A stretch of 64,000 nt of DNA. Origin: Anniella stebbinsi. Taxonomy: Eukaryota; Chordata; Lepidosauria; Squamata; Anniellidae. Below, one piece after another: positions 10,550 to 20,884 of this stretch. The notes under the pieces are model-generated. The model was given only the letters and a program-made list of their open reading frames with translations, did no database searches and had not been told where the DNA came from. Both the position numbers and the translations under genes were made by a program. Location: assembly GCA_029215795.1 (NCBI GenBank), contig JARDYH010000005.1, positions 17,640,001 to 17,704,000 on the forward strand, given 5' to 3'. Within the stretch, counting starts at the first letter, position 1. Each line of letters begins with the position of its first letter.

Positions 10550-11547
10550 CCTCCAGCATTACGTTCCATTTTTGAAGCCTCCCGAAAACCTTCAACTTGA
10601 GCTTCTTACACAAGGAAATGGAATCGTTTCCAGAAATTTGCTAACGACACGGGGTTCTCGCCACGAGATGGCCCCATAGCGGGGATCGTCGATTTTTTGT
10701 ATACACTTCATACAGGAGGTCTAAAACCTTCTTCGATTAAAGTGTACTTAGCTGCCATATCAGACCAACATTCGAAAATTGATGGATTTACTGTGTTCTC
10801 ACATCCAGTGATAAAGACATTTATGAAGGGCTTACGCCACATGTTCCCACCAGTGCGCCAAATTGTTCCGCAGTGGAGCTTGTCGCTGGTGTTGACTGCG
10901 CTAACGGCAAAGCCATTCGAGCCGTTAGCTACCATTGACCTCAGGCTGCTTACGTTTAAGACAGTGTTTTTGGTAGCTATAACATCGGCTAGACGCGCTT
11001 CGGAACTAGCAGCGCTAATGGTGGACCCTCCTTATACTCAGTTTTTTCAAGATAAGGTTGTATTACGTCCTGGTCCCTCGTTTAGTCCACGTTCCACATC
11101 AACCAGGATATCGTTCTGCCAACTTTCTTTAAGGCACCTACGGACCCACTTTGTACGACACTGCACGCCTTAGATGTTCGGCGAGCCTTAGCTTTCTATA
11201 GAAAACGTACAGAACCTTTCCGAAAATCGGATAAGTTGTTTATATGTTATGGAGGTAAGACAAAGGGTCTGGCAGTTTCCTCCCAGCGTCTTGCTCATTG
11301 GATCGTTGACACTATTGTTTTAGCTTATAAAATTCTTGGCAAGGAGCCCCCTACTCTTTTCACAGCTCATTCGACACGGGGGCAAGCAGCCTCTACCGCC
11401 CTGATGCATGGAGCGACAGTTCCAGACATTTGCAGGGCAGCGACGTGGGCGAATGCTTCGACCTTCGTAAAGCACTACAGACTGGACATTAGAGCTACAC
11501 GGGACGCCTCTTTTGGTCGAGCAGTCCTGTCTGCAATTTGTCACTGA
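10550..11547 (+). pseudogene. DIRS tyrosine recombinase, disrupted by a stop and a frameshift
   Basis: This tyrosine recombinase would integrate the circular DNA form. The N-terminal part is in the frame of the 10697-11173 ORF and contains SYTRKWNRFQKFAN and SSIKVYLAAIS, the core-binding region. A TGA at 10598-10600 breaks the frame just upstream of SYTRKW. The first catalytic Arg lies in SARRASELAAL (codon 10994-10996). The frame then shifts by one base between about 11085 and 11105. The second part carries the HxxR motif HSTRGQAAS (His 11368, Arg 11377), a Trp in ATWANASTF and the nucleophile Tyr in KHYRLD (11476-11478). All catalytic residues are therefore present, but in two frames. Upstream, the same frame is open back through the RT region to 8660. 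Confidence 0.88.
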
Positions 11548-11591
11548 TCCACCTGCGTTCTACCCACCTCCGGTAAGTTGGCTGACTACTC

Positions 11592-11687
11592 GCCCATATA
11601 TGTGTGATGCACAGAAACCACGAAGAAGAAATGCAGGTTGCTTACCTGTAACTGTAGTTCTTCGAGTGGTCATCTGTGCAGTCACAC
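11592..11687 (+). repeat. DIRS internal complementary region
   Basis: The left half (11592-11630, from GCCCATATATGTGTG to CGAAGAAGAA) is the reverse complement of the start of the element (about 5953-5990). The right half (11631-11687, from ATGCAGGTTG to GTCACAC) is the reverse complement of the far right end (about 11925-11983). The two outer ends are thus joined, back to back, inside the element. In DIRS models this region serves as template to complete the ends and form the circle, and it also shows where the true ends lie. Confidence 0.9.
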
Positions 11688-11795
11688 AACCCACCCACCA
11701 TCCCCTCTTTGCAACGCTACGGTGTATGCAGGAGGATCTAGGCGCTATAGCTTGTCGGTGTTGCCTTGGTGCGAGGCCAAAATGGCGGTCTCAGG

Positions 11796-11983
11796 GAACT
11801 GAGGTAAGGCGGGACCCGGAGCATGCGCAATGGATGGTGGGGGGAGGGGTTCCCGCCAAAAAGCACTAAGCTAGCTAGTGAAGTTTCCCGATTGGGGCTC
11901 GGCGCCGGCGCGGAGCCCATATATGTGTGACTGCACAGATGACCACTCGAAGAACTACAGTTACAGGTAAACAACCTGCATTT
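11796..11983 (-). repeat. DIRS right inverted terminal repeat and end
   Basis: 11796-11929 is nearly identical in reverse complement to the left terminal repeat. The outer 50 bases (CTGCACAGATGACCACTCG to ACAACCTGCATTT) extend beyond the left repeat and match the right half of the internal complementary region. The short stretch 11548-11591, between the recombinase stop and the internal region, is untranslated. Confidence 0.9.
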
Positions 11984-12128
11984 ATTGACAGACAATGTTG
12001 ACTGTCAGAAAGCACTTCACAATTAAGGTCCATTTAAATATATGTGCGAACATGACATTCTCTGGAAATTGAGGTGATGAGTGTAATTTGTTTAACTGTG
12101 TTCCTAAACAAAGGTTTTACATTTGACA

Positions 12129-12181
<53 letters not shown>
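12129..12181. repeat. (GT)n(AT)n compound microsatellite
   Basis: A GT tract (about 12129-12154) runs directly into an AT tract (about 12155-12181). Both are uninterrupted. Confidence 0.95.
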
Positions 12182-12187
<6 letters not shown>

Positions 12188-12239
12188 AGCATAGGCAAAA
12201 TACTGAAACAACATTTCCTTTCAAAACAAAAATAGACTA

Positions 12240-12338
12240 AGGCTGCAATCCTATACTCAGTGGTAGCCTGGGAGTAAACCCTACTGAACTTAATAGGACT
12301 TATTTCTGAGTAGACATAGGACTTTGTGCTGTAAATCA
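12240..12338. repeat. Family I hairpin repeat (GCAATCCTA type)
   Basis: GCTGCAATCCTATACTCAG is followed by GGGAGTAAACCCTACTGAA, then the inverted-sense ATAGGACTTATTTCTGAGTAG and ACATAGGA. This short imperfect hairpin family recurs at about 18725, 28090, 28708, 31120, 32890, 36470 and 58282. Confidence 0.6.
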
Positions 12339-12697
12339 TGCCATTAAAACATACCCTAAATTAGCTCTGGTGTTCATGCTGTTTTGAAATTTATTGACTT
12401 GGACACTGTCAGAAATCTATCCTATTAATTATTTTAAATATTTTACAGTAGTTATCAGATCTCACGTAATGTTGCCATCCAGGCTCTGGCTGTGGACAAC
12501 TGCGATTAATATAAAGACAGATTTTGATCATGCTGATGTCTCTCAATGTTATGTCATGGGATTACTGGGGAGGACAATGATGTCATAAGCTACTTCACAC
12601 TTTCAGTAAATGCTGTCAGTGCTGGTTCAAGGTTTTTTGGGTGGGCGGGTTGTTTGTGTGTCCTATTCCTCTGCCTGAGGATCCAATTACCATTGCT
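12339..12697. other. Unassigned non-coding stretch
   Basis: No repeat or gene recognised. Confidence 0.45.
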
Positions 12698-12796
12698 AGA
12701 TCTTCAGAGGTTTGGACTTCAACTCCCAGAAGCCCCCGCCAGGATGACCAGTAGTCTGGAATGCTAGGAGTTGAAGTCCAAAGCATCCAAAGATCT
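12698..12796. repeat. Family H hairpin MITE
   Basis: Starts AGATCTTCAGAGGTTTGGAC and ends in its inverted counterpart (GTCCAAAGCATCCAAAGATCT), with CAACTCCCAG / CTAGGAGTTG inside. It is a self-complementary hairpin of about 100 bp. Copies or fragments lie at 13565, 16690, 45556, 52146 and 56205. Confidence 0.7.
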
Positions 12797-13395
12797 ACTT
12801 TCTTCCCACCCCTGGCCTAGAAAGAAAGGGGCAAATGAGCAACTAGGTGGTGACCGCTGCTGCTGCTCTTTACACCCACCCTTCAGTTTACACTCTCCCT
12901 CAGGCCTGGAAAGAAAGAGCAGGCAGGAATGGCAAAAGGAGAAGGCTCAGCAGCAGGGCTAGGAAGCTGCGGGCCTCTGTTGAAGTGTCAGCCACTCCCT
13001 CACCAGAGCCAGCCCTATGGTTCAGCACAATGAGAGCAGCCACCTCAGGGAGCTGATTGGGAGTGTTGTCATGATGGAAGGACAGCAACTGGTCAGTAAT
13101 GTATTACTATTGTGTTTTTATTGCCAGGGAGAGGAAGAGCAGCTTGTGGGATGTTCTGCCTCAGGTACCAAAATAATGTGGCTGGCTTGGGGGCAGTGGG
13201 GGGAGCCAGGCACATTTTTTGGTCCTCCACCTCAGGTAGCAAAGTATCTTGGGCCAGCCCTGTCCTTCACCCCAGCCCTGATCCTGTTACCAAGGGCCAT
13301 TTCAGCAAGATGACTAGGCTTGCCACAGATAACACACTGAGGTATTTCAGCCAAATCCTGACTCTCTGACATACCCAGGACCCTGAGCCTCATTG
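12797..13395. other. Unassigned stretch with possible old repeat
   Basis: The phrase GCCTCAGGTA occurs twice (about 13160 and 13232), each followed by a GC-rich GGGCCAGCC-like block, suggesting a decayed interspersed repeat. No gene recognised. Confidence 0.35.
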
Positions 13396-13470
13396 CTTTA
13401 CTACAAGGGCTTGAACCTGCGATATTTTCATGCATAACATGTGCTCTACCATTGCATTACAGCCTCCCTC
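13396..13470 (-). mobile_element. tRNA-SINE head fragment
   Basis: On the minus strand, a box A-like ATGGTAGAGCACATG is followed by GCATGAAAAT and a box B-like GGTTCAAGCCC. Only the promoter-like head is recognisable. Confidence 0.45.
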
Positions 13471-13564
13471 CTCCTGCCCCCTGCAATATCTATTATCTTG
13501 GTTTATTACTCCTGGTAGGCAAACTACAATAACTATACACTGGCATGGCCAAGTGGCCACTCAG

Positions 13565-13700
13565 CAGCCTTTCTCCAACAGGACACTCTCCAAATATTTT
13601 GGACTGCAACACCCGTCACCCAAGGCAACTGTCCATGCTGGCTGTGGCTGATGGGAGTTGAAGTTGACAACATCTGGAGGCTGTCCCATTGAGGAAAGGC
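13565..13700. repeat. Family H hairpin MITE
   Basis: CCAAATATTTTGGACTGCAA is mirrored by GGGAGTTGAAGTTGACAACATCTGG; the ends CAACAGGACA and CTGTCCCATTG are also roughly inverted. Confidence 0.6.
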
Positions 13701-14424
13701 TGAGCCATCAGACACTTGCGGCCACTTGGCACGCCATCACCAGGCCCCCTAGATGAATCTGTTGAAAGTCTGGCCTTTACATTCCTTATCCAATTATTAT
13801 AGACCTCTCCTGCTTCCTTTGTTCAGGTTTGTAATTAGGGTTGGTGGGGAGAGGGAGTGTCTTTAGCAACAGGAGCATCTCACCTTTTTCTCCCCAAAGG
13901 ACTTTTTCCTCTGTGGCACTGCTATACCCCCCCCCCCCATACACACACACACACACACACAAACTGCAAAAGATTTCCGAACTATGTTTTGATTTCAACA
14001 ATGAGCGACGGGTGGGGAATGGGGAATGGCACTGTTGGAGTTATTTATCCATCACAGCAGGCCCTGGGGGGAGCTGCATATCGGGAACCCATGAACGATT
14101 TGTGCTATTATAAAGAGCATTTTCTTGGGTTGCTACCTTGGGCGTATAAATGCACCTGGTATTTTGGCCGTGCGACATCCGTACAGCGTTATGGGGTGCC
14201 ATGTCATCTGAACTCAGCACATGGTATGGCACAGCGGGGGTGGTTTCTTAGCTGCCCTACAACTCAACGGCTTCCAGTAGGATTTGTGGGATGGATGAGA
14301 AGTGTCCGCTGCTATGCTGCACACTGGGTTTCGACGACACAGTAACCCACAGCGTGAGTAATTCGGGAAATGCTGGTCATGTGTCTGACATGTGAGGGGA
14401 AAAACAACCCATACTGCATTGTTT
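13701..14424. other. Unassigned stretch with poly-C and (AC)n tracts
   Basis: A C run (about 13927-13938) leads into an AC tract (13941-13961). No other repeat or gene is recognised. The 162-codon frame at 13857-14345 crosses these tracts and has no domain I recognise. Confidence 0.5.
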
Positions 14425-14607
14425 TTTTCCTGGTGATCGGCTGACCCCGGTCTATGCCCCTGTATACCAGTCGCTGAGGAGCACAAGCGGGAGGATGTTG
14501 TTGCACTTGTGGGCTTCCCACAGGCATCTGGTCAGCCACTGCGGGAACAGAATGCTGGACTAGATGGACCCTCAGTCTGATCCAGCAGGGCTGTTCTTAT
14601 GAGAGCA
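14425..14607. mobile_element. CR1-type LINE 3' remnant
   Basis: Contains TTCCCACAGGCATCTGGT, AGCCACTGCGGGAACAG, CTGGACTAGATGGACC and CAGTCTGATCCAGCAGGGCT. This phrase set is very common in sauropsid genomes, and the same phrases appear in the other orientation at 31708 and 35775. No open frame remains. Confidence 0.6.
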
Positions 14608-14659
14608 CCTGATTGGGGAAAGCTGGTATATTGGCTGGGAATGTCCATTTTTGAAGCTG

Positions 14660-14875
14660 ATTTTTCTATGTATTTTGCTTATTACATTTGCATGCCGTCT
14701 TTCCTCCAAAGAGCTCAAGGTGGCACACATGGCCCTCCCCCATTTTATCCTCATGAACAACCTGTGAGATAGCTTAGGCTGAGATCTTCCAACATGCTTC
14801 AGGGCTGGGTGGAGATTTGAACCTTGATCTCCTGAGTTGTATTTTAACCACTACACCACAATGCCTCTGCCCTTG
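14660..14875 (-). mobile_element. tRNA-derived SINE, reverse orientation
   Basis: Same family as 2661-2905: the plus strand shows GAGCTCAAGGTGGCACACAT, CCCCATTTTATCCTCATGA, GGTTGTTC-like and GATAGCTTAGGCTGAG blocks, ending in AACCACTACACCACAATGCC, the inverted tRNA-like head. Confidence 0.75.
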
Positions 14876-16679
14876 GTTCCCCATGCGGGAGATTTGTATC
14901 AAGCACACACATACTGTGCAACAGAGCAAGGAGTTACGGGCCACATCCATGCATTCATATAGTGCCTGAAATTACAGCTGGCAAAGCTATCTGTAGCTTT
15001 TCCCAATGCCTGCTGCTTCTTGTATTAATACATTGATGCTCAGCTGTTCTGAATGGAAGCTCCTAGCACCCGCTTTAGTTTCTGTCATTCAATGACCATT
15101 GATCCCTCTGGCTCTGTTCAATAGCCAACAGCAGCTGGCTTGGAGTTAATCATAGCTGTTCCTTTCTGCTCCTGATTGGTGGGGGAGGAAGGGAGGGGGT
15201 CCCTTTCAGCATTCCCTTTCTCCTCCAGGGTTTGTAGCCAAAGTAATGGATTGGCTGGGCTGAAGCCATTTCCGTGCAGCTGCATGGTAGCTTTGGGAGA
15301 AGATGATGTTTATTGGCCTTGGGATTTGATTTGTTTTTGCATCCTTAGGCCAGGCTACAACAGTTTGCGCCCGAGCCAAAGTGCAATATTTTACTCAAGG
15401 CAGCCAGTAGGTGGCAGTGTAACACTACATCCCTTCTACACGTGCTGGAGGACCCCCAGAGAGGAAGGCCAAGAATGCTATTGTTAGAAGGCCTGGCCTG
15501 GGGGTGAGAAATAGTTGTTTATATGGCAAGCCCTTGCTTAGGGTTGGCCTATCCCTTACAGCTGGTCAGGGTTTTTGAAGCTTTGTCATAGGGAGCCTCC
15601 CCAAGTCACGAGAAGAACAGCGTTCCAGCTCATCCAAGTTAAATAAGGCCGAGGCTTAAATTCTAAATGGACAAGAAAGGCCATTAAACCAAGAGCAGTC
15701 TTTGTTGGAAAGCCGCCTTCAGAGTCCTAGGTGCATGTGAGATGACTGTGTTGTGGGCATTCTGTGCATGCTCAGAGATGCTCTTATTATTGCACAGGTT
15801 TGAAAGCTGCATCCAGTCAGTGGAAAATGTTGTGGAGTAGAGGTGTCTTGACCCCTGAATAAATTGTAACCCAGAGGTGGTTCCACGTCTGCATTTATCC
15901 CTGGGAGGAGTGTCTTGCATGGGGGGCAGGGGAGGCCCAGCGGCTGTGACATGGTCTTTGAGAGAGTGGGGTTATGGTTGTATAGGGTGGCTACTTATGT
16001 GTTACAACAAAAGAGGATACCTATATACATCAAATTTGCATATGCTTAGGGGAAACATGCAATAGACATCTGGAGGAGGAGAGAAAGAAAGAGTGAGTGA
16101 ACTTAGCTCCTTAGCATCAGCATTAGATTTGCACCCCTCACACAGTCACACACACACCTACCTTTAATCTAGCTGCCGATCATTGCTTTAATGAGTTAAG
16201 GCCAGACTTGTGGCTTTGTAAAAAGGACAAGAACATTTTCCTTCTGAATCAGAGATGCAAGCTTTGCCAGCACATTGGGGGTGGGTGGAGAAATGACACA
16301 GCATTTTTCTGCACATCCAGAGAGAATTCCCACAGTGACCTCGTTTACTGGCCGGCTCAATGTGTAGGTGGTTCCAGCCGCCTACAATGAAGCGTCTGGC
16401 TCAGTCCTGTGGGAAGATCCTGAGCTCTGTAGTTTCAGGGTTGAGCTGTTCATCCACAGGGGAATTGACTAACTTTAAGGCCACGTCTTGGGGTGGCTTG
16501 TTTGCCCTCTGCCTAAGAAGGCTTCTCTGATTTCAGAACATCCTGGCTCTTTTCAACATGATTGAGGTCTCTTGTCTCTCTGTGCTGTTGCTACCTTGTA
16601 AGGAGCTGAATGAGAGAAAGAGAATAGAAGTTATTCAAAACCAGTTCGAGAACACTGAAATAGGGTGGGGGATTGTATA
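14876..16679. other. Unassigned, mostly single-copy-looking sequence
   Basis: No transposon recognised over most of this 1.8 kb. A strong CTCF-like motif lies at 15404-15417. Short open frames show no domains. Confidence 0.45.
15404..15417 (+). promoter_or_regulatory. CTCF-like core motif
   Basis: CCAGTAGGTGGCAG fits the vertebrate CTCF core CCASYAGRKGGCR at every position. It lies in sequence with no recognised repeat. Occupancy cannot be seen from sequence. Confidence 0.5.
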
Positions 16680-16684
16680 TACCT

Positions 16685-16765
16685 GGGGAACATGTGGCCC
16701 TCTAGATGTTGGTGGACTACAACTCCCATCACCTATCACCTTGGACTATGCTGGCTGGATAATAG
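16685..16765. repeat. Family H fragment
   Basis: CTAGATGTTGGTGGACTACAACTCCCATCACC is one arm of the family H hairpin; the second arm is missing. Confidence 0.5.
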
Positions 16766-17464
16766 AGACAATTGCAGCTAAGTTTCACCTTTTGGTAACT
16801 AGAGGCCAGTCTGTATCTCGCTGCCATTTAGTAGAATGCTGAGGTCACTGCTAGGTCAGCGTCCTAATCGTGAGAGGTTAGCTTTTTTGCTATACTATAC
16901 CAAGGCATGCATCTGCCAAAAGCTGTGCTTTCTTGGTGCTAGGCTACAGTCCTTCTTCAGAGGCAGGAGCTGGGAACAGGGAATCCTGAGGGGGATGGCA
17001 GTTGACATCAGCTAACAAAAAACTCCCAGCGTGTTGCCCCTGTGAACCCTGATTCCACTACACCACTGCAAAGAACGGAAAGGGAACACAGAGCTGGTTC
17101 AGAGCAGCAAACCCTTTGGCTAGCTTGTTATTGCGGGGGAATGGGCCTAAGAGGTTCCAGGTGTGACTGAGCAGGGGCTGCTTGGGCCTAGGAAGCATCT
17201 CTGCAGTGAAATAATGGTCCCAGGAGTTGCAGGGGTTGGGGGAGTCCTTCAAGCCAAAGCCAAACAGTGACTCCATTAACCACTTCCACCCCCAAACTGA
17301 TTCCCTGAGGTAGGAAATGCTGATGTGTTTATGTGGGAATGTCTGACCTAGACTGAGTGGTCAGACTGTGGGCAGGCCTGCTTTTTTTCCTCATCAAGGC
17401 CCAATATCTGGGAGCTTTTCATATTCACTCACAAGCCAAGGCTGTCTATGCTCTGTGTCCACCA
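16766..17464. other. Unassigned non-coding stretch
   Basis: No repeat or gene recognised. Confidence 0.4.
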
Positions 17465-18240
17465 CACATTAATTTATTTAAAACATTTCATATCCCTCCC
17501 GCCTATCTTTAAAAAATCCAAGGTGGCTAACAATTCAAAAACGACACGTTTTTTTTTTAAAAAAAACCAAAACTACAGTATGACAACTGAAAAGCAAAGT
17601 TAATAGTCTAGAAGTTGCAAAATAAAAGATTAATAACAAGAAAAACAGCACCGGGTAAAACAGTGACTAGACAGGAGATAGCATATCAGTCCAAATTTCT
17701 CAGAAGAGCTTGTTCTGAGGAAATTTCTGAGAATTTTCTTTTTCACATCCTCCCTCTCAAAAAGGCCATTTTGCAGAATATTCTCCACCTCTTTCAGGAG
17801 GCTGGTGTTTTTTCCTCAGAATGATGTGAGGTCTGGAGCATTGTGGAGGATTCAATATGGCGGCCAAGCTGCCAGCACAATTGCTGCAGTTGCTGGTTGA
17901 AAGAGCCAGGGGGGGAACCCATGGGGGGGGGGGGAATAAAGAAGCCATGTCATTACCATGCAGAGCCCCATTCTCAAGAAACCCTGCAAATAGGGTTGAG
18001 AATTTGGGTGAGGGGGACAATTTCACTCACCTATATGACATTTTAAAATACTACAGCAGAGTAAAAATGACAAGCAGGGTTAACACATCTTACAGTTCAA
18101 ATGCCTTCCTAAAAGGAAGGCGTTTGCCTTAAAGAGAAAAGCCAATAAAGTCAGGGGAGAATGAATGTAGGCGTTCCCGCAGGAGGGAGTTATAAAGCAT
18201 AGGAGCCCCAACCAAGAAGCCCTTTAGATGAAAGGGAAAT
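17465..18240 (-). mobile_element. L2-type LINE 3' remnant, reverse orientation
   Basis: TTTATTTAAAACATTTCATATCCC and CCAAGGTGGCTAACAA mark the 3' end read on the minus strand. The far side has GCAGGAGGGAGTTATAAAGCATAGGAGCC, a phrase from the 3' coding/UTR part of L2-type LINEs. A G run sits at about 17924-17935. No open frame survives. Confidence 0.5.
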
Positions 18241-19819
18241 TGCGTTTGCTTACCATTGCTTTGCTTCCTGCTTCTCTTCTGCATTTGAAATGAGCTGAAT
18301 TACATGGGAGGAGAGCAGCGACCATGTGGTCTGTAATTTAAAACTTCCCAGCTCATCTATGTGAATGGAACAGCACCCTCTAGTGAGTGTTTTGCAGTGC
18401 AACTTCGACTGCACACAGCAAGCAAAACTGAGAGTTTTCAGAAGAATCAGGTTTTCCAAGATTTATTTTTTAGCGGAATAACCAGGAAAAAGAGCAAGAG
18501 ACATGCAGGAGGGTTACGACATTGTCAAAATGACCCGCAAAATTCTGTTAAGTGGCCAGTCATGAGCATGCTATAAATCGCTCATTTAAAGAAGCCCCAA
18601 GTGTAATGCAGAGGTCAATGGAACAAGGTAGCCTTTTTCACCATGGAGTACACTGCTGATCAGAACTAAGAGCTTTTCGTTGCCAGAGAGAGGGGCTAGG
18701 GCTTTGGGAAGGAAGCTCCTGGGTGGTTCAATCCTGCAGGCTTGTCCTATTTACTTGTGAGTAGGCATTGAAAGGCTTGGTATTTGAGATGCCCTTTGAA
18801 AGTGCCACCGAATGCTTACGCCTGAGTAGACATGCAGAAGCCTTGTCCTGCTTGCTTCTGAGCCAGCTTAAAATGGTAAGAATCCCACTTGCCCCTGCCA
18901 GTTCATGACAGCATCATTACAGAATCAAGGTATTGAAGATGGGAGAGGGCTAAACATAAAGTGGAACTGAGGATACCCTCACGCTCGGCCAAAGGAGGAA
19001 GAGACGGAACAACCAAGGGAACTTTGGTAGCTGGGAGAGGGTGATCCACAGAGGCCAAAGAGGTGATTGTAAGGCAGGATGGGCCCCAAAATTTCACATG
19101 CTAATTTTAACCACCCGGTACAAACATTGGTTGTCGGTATGTACTAGTACATGCCTCTCGCCCATTCAGAAATCATTATGCTGACTGGCCCGGGTTGTGT
19201 TCACACATGCTTCATGTCTGAGAAAAATGTGTGTTTATGCCCGTGACTGTATCGGCCCATGCAAATGGATGTGGGTGTGCATTGTGCCTCACCACATGAC
19301 GCTGCGTTGTTCTAACCCTGCTCTTCAAGACCAGGAGACTCATCAGTGGCGAGATGGAAAAAGAACAGAGAGGTGTGATCTGTTTCCTTTTGGGCTTGCC
19401 ACCTCCCTCGCTAGCTGGCCCCTTTGTTCCACTCCCTCCCTCAAGCCGTTCATAAAGTCCTGGAACAAGCAGGCCAAAAGGAGGCAGGGGGCAGGAGAAA
19501 AAACTGCAAACGTAGGCTGAGAAATTGTATGGCTGGGTGTGTGCATCATTTTCCCCTTTATTCACATGTATCAGAAGGGATAAAAGTCCTTCTTGGAATC
19601 TCCTTTCCTCAGTGACCCTGATACTTTCACTGACCAGTTGGGTAAAGCCCTCCCCCTTGTGTGCCCCCTCAGTTTTCCTCCTCCAGAAAATGGAACAGCA
19701 GTGGTCCAGGAGTATAAGCAAACCTCGCCAATCCAGGGCTGAGCCTGCTTCTACTGAAGTTTATCAACTGTGCATCGGTTCTAGAAAGAGAAGTGTCAGG
19801 GGTCAAGTCTCTCAAGAAG
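18241..19819. other. Unassigned sequence with one family I fragment
   Basis: About 18725-18860 carries weak family I phrases (TTACTTGTGAGTAGGC, GAGTAGACATGCAG). The rest has no recognisable repeat or gene. The 169-codon minus-strand frame at 19212-19721 has no domain I recognise. Confidence 0.4.
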
Positions 19820-20543
19820 AAACTCATTCTGACAGGGCCAGCGTCAAGGGTAGTCATGGTTGGGCATCTGCCAAGGGGGTCCTCTGACAAGAGCTCCCTG
19901 GACTTGTTCCTCCTCTTCACTTGGTCGTTCACCTGCCTCTTGCTCGGGCTCAGACAATGGTGGTGGCGGTGAGGAGGAGGATAGGGTGACCATATTTGGG
20001 AAACCAAAAAAGAGGACACCTAGTGGCCGGGGGGAATGACACGCTTTCTGGAGGCCATGAAAAGCACTCTTTCCCCTCCTCCACTCCAGCAAAGGCAGGA
20101 AAAGTGTTTCATTCCCGCCCCACCCCCACTGCTCCAATTGGGGCTTTTTTCTTTTTCTTTTTTTAATGTCCAGCAATTATACACTTTCCTCTTTAAGGTA
20201 CCAATTGGATTAGTGGGGCAGGGAGGAGGGGATAATGACTGCCTTAAAGGGGAAAGCATGTAATTCCAGGACATTAGAGAACATTAGAGAAAATCTCCAC
20301 TGGCACCCAGGATAGAACAAGAGCCACGACAAATTCAGGAAAATCCTGGCAGTTAGTCACCCTAAAGGAGGAGCAGTAGATGCCATGGCCTACTTGCTCA
20401 CTGACTCTCTGCCTGTTAAGCAAGCAAGTAATGGGGAAATGTATGAGGAGAAATAGCATCTGGTGACAATGGAGGCGAGGGAGAGGGCCCATTGAGGATG
20501 TCTTAGCCAAGCGCCTTCAAAAACGAGCTGATACCGCTTTCTG
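19820..20543. mobile_element. Unnamed interspersed repeat, split by an hAT-like insertion
   Basis: GGCCAGCGTCAAGGGTAGTC with TGGTTGGGCATCTGCCAAG at the left, and CTACTTGCTCACTGACTCTC with TGCCTGTTAAGCAAGCAAGT at the right, recur in opposite orientation at about 29480-29520 and 29930-29995. This shows a shared repeat family. The 19982-20364 element interrupts it. Confidence 0.45.
19982..20364. mobile_element. hAT-like non-autonomous element
   Basis: Begins TAGGGTGACCATA and ends TTAGTCACCCTA. It is flanked by 8-base near-duplicates GAGGAGGA and AAGGAGGA. The 5'-YARNG-type end and 8-bp duplication fit the hAT superfamily. There is no transposase frame. Confidence 0.65.
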
Positions 20544-20862
20544 TAGGCTGACCGGATAAAATCCAGGTCAGGGCTCATGTAACCTTAACAGTTGTAAAGG
20601 AAAGGGAATTTCAGCCAGTGTCATTGTATGCAATTAGTTCCTGGTGATATTGCCTCTTCATCACGACAGTTAAAGTTGCAGGCACTATACTAGAGTGACC
20701 AGATACAAAAGAAGGCAGGGCCCCTGCAACTTTAACTGTCGTGATGAAGAGGCAATATCACCGGGAACTAATTGCATACAAATGACACTGGCTGAAATTC
20801 CCTTTTCTCTACAACTGTTACAGTTACATGAGCCCTGACCTGGATTTTATCTGGTCACCCTA
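20544..20862. mobile_element. M1 palindromic hAT-type MITE, copy 1
   Basis: Ends TAGGCTGACC and GGTCACCCTA; flanking octamers GCTTTCTG and GCCTTCTG differ at one base. The centre reads ACTATACTAGAGTGACC. The two halves are complementary: CTTTAACTGTCGTGATGAAG faces CTTCATCACGACAGTTAAAG. Confidence 0.85.
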
Positions 20863-20884
20863 GCCTTCTGATTCTGTAACGATT

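Larger units (their letters stand above)
5952..11983 (+). mobile_element. DIRS-type tyrosine-recombinase retrotransposon, near full length
   Basis: The element has the full DIRS layout: left inverted terminal repeat, gag-like ORF, RT/RNase H/methyltransferase-like frame, tyrosine recombinase frame, internal complementary region and right inverted terminal repeat. Reverse transcriptase and a tyrosine recombinase with R...HxxR...Y residues in one element are diagnostic of the DIRS order, which integrates through a circular intermediate and makes no target duplication. Consistently, no duplicated flanking bases are evident. The gag frame is intact. The RT frame has one in-frame TGA, and the recombinase has one TGA and a frameshift, so this copy should not move on its own. 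The outer limits are set from where the internal complementary region stops matching each end and are good to a few bases. Confidence 0.93.

Noticed and set aside
13857..14345. 162-codon open frame
   Set aside because: Crosses a poly-C and an AC microsatellite; no domain, no homologous family recognised.
19212..19721. 169-codon minus-strand open frame as host gene
   Set aside because: No recognisable domain or splice context, and a frame of this length is not rare by chance in 64 kb read in six frames.
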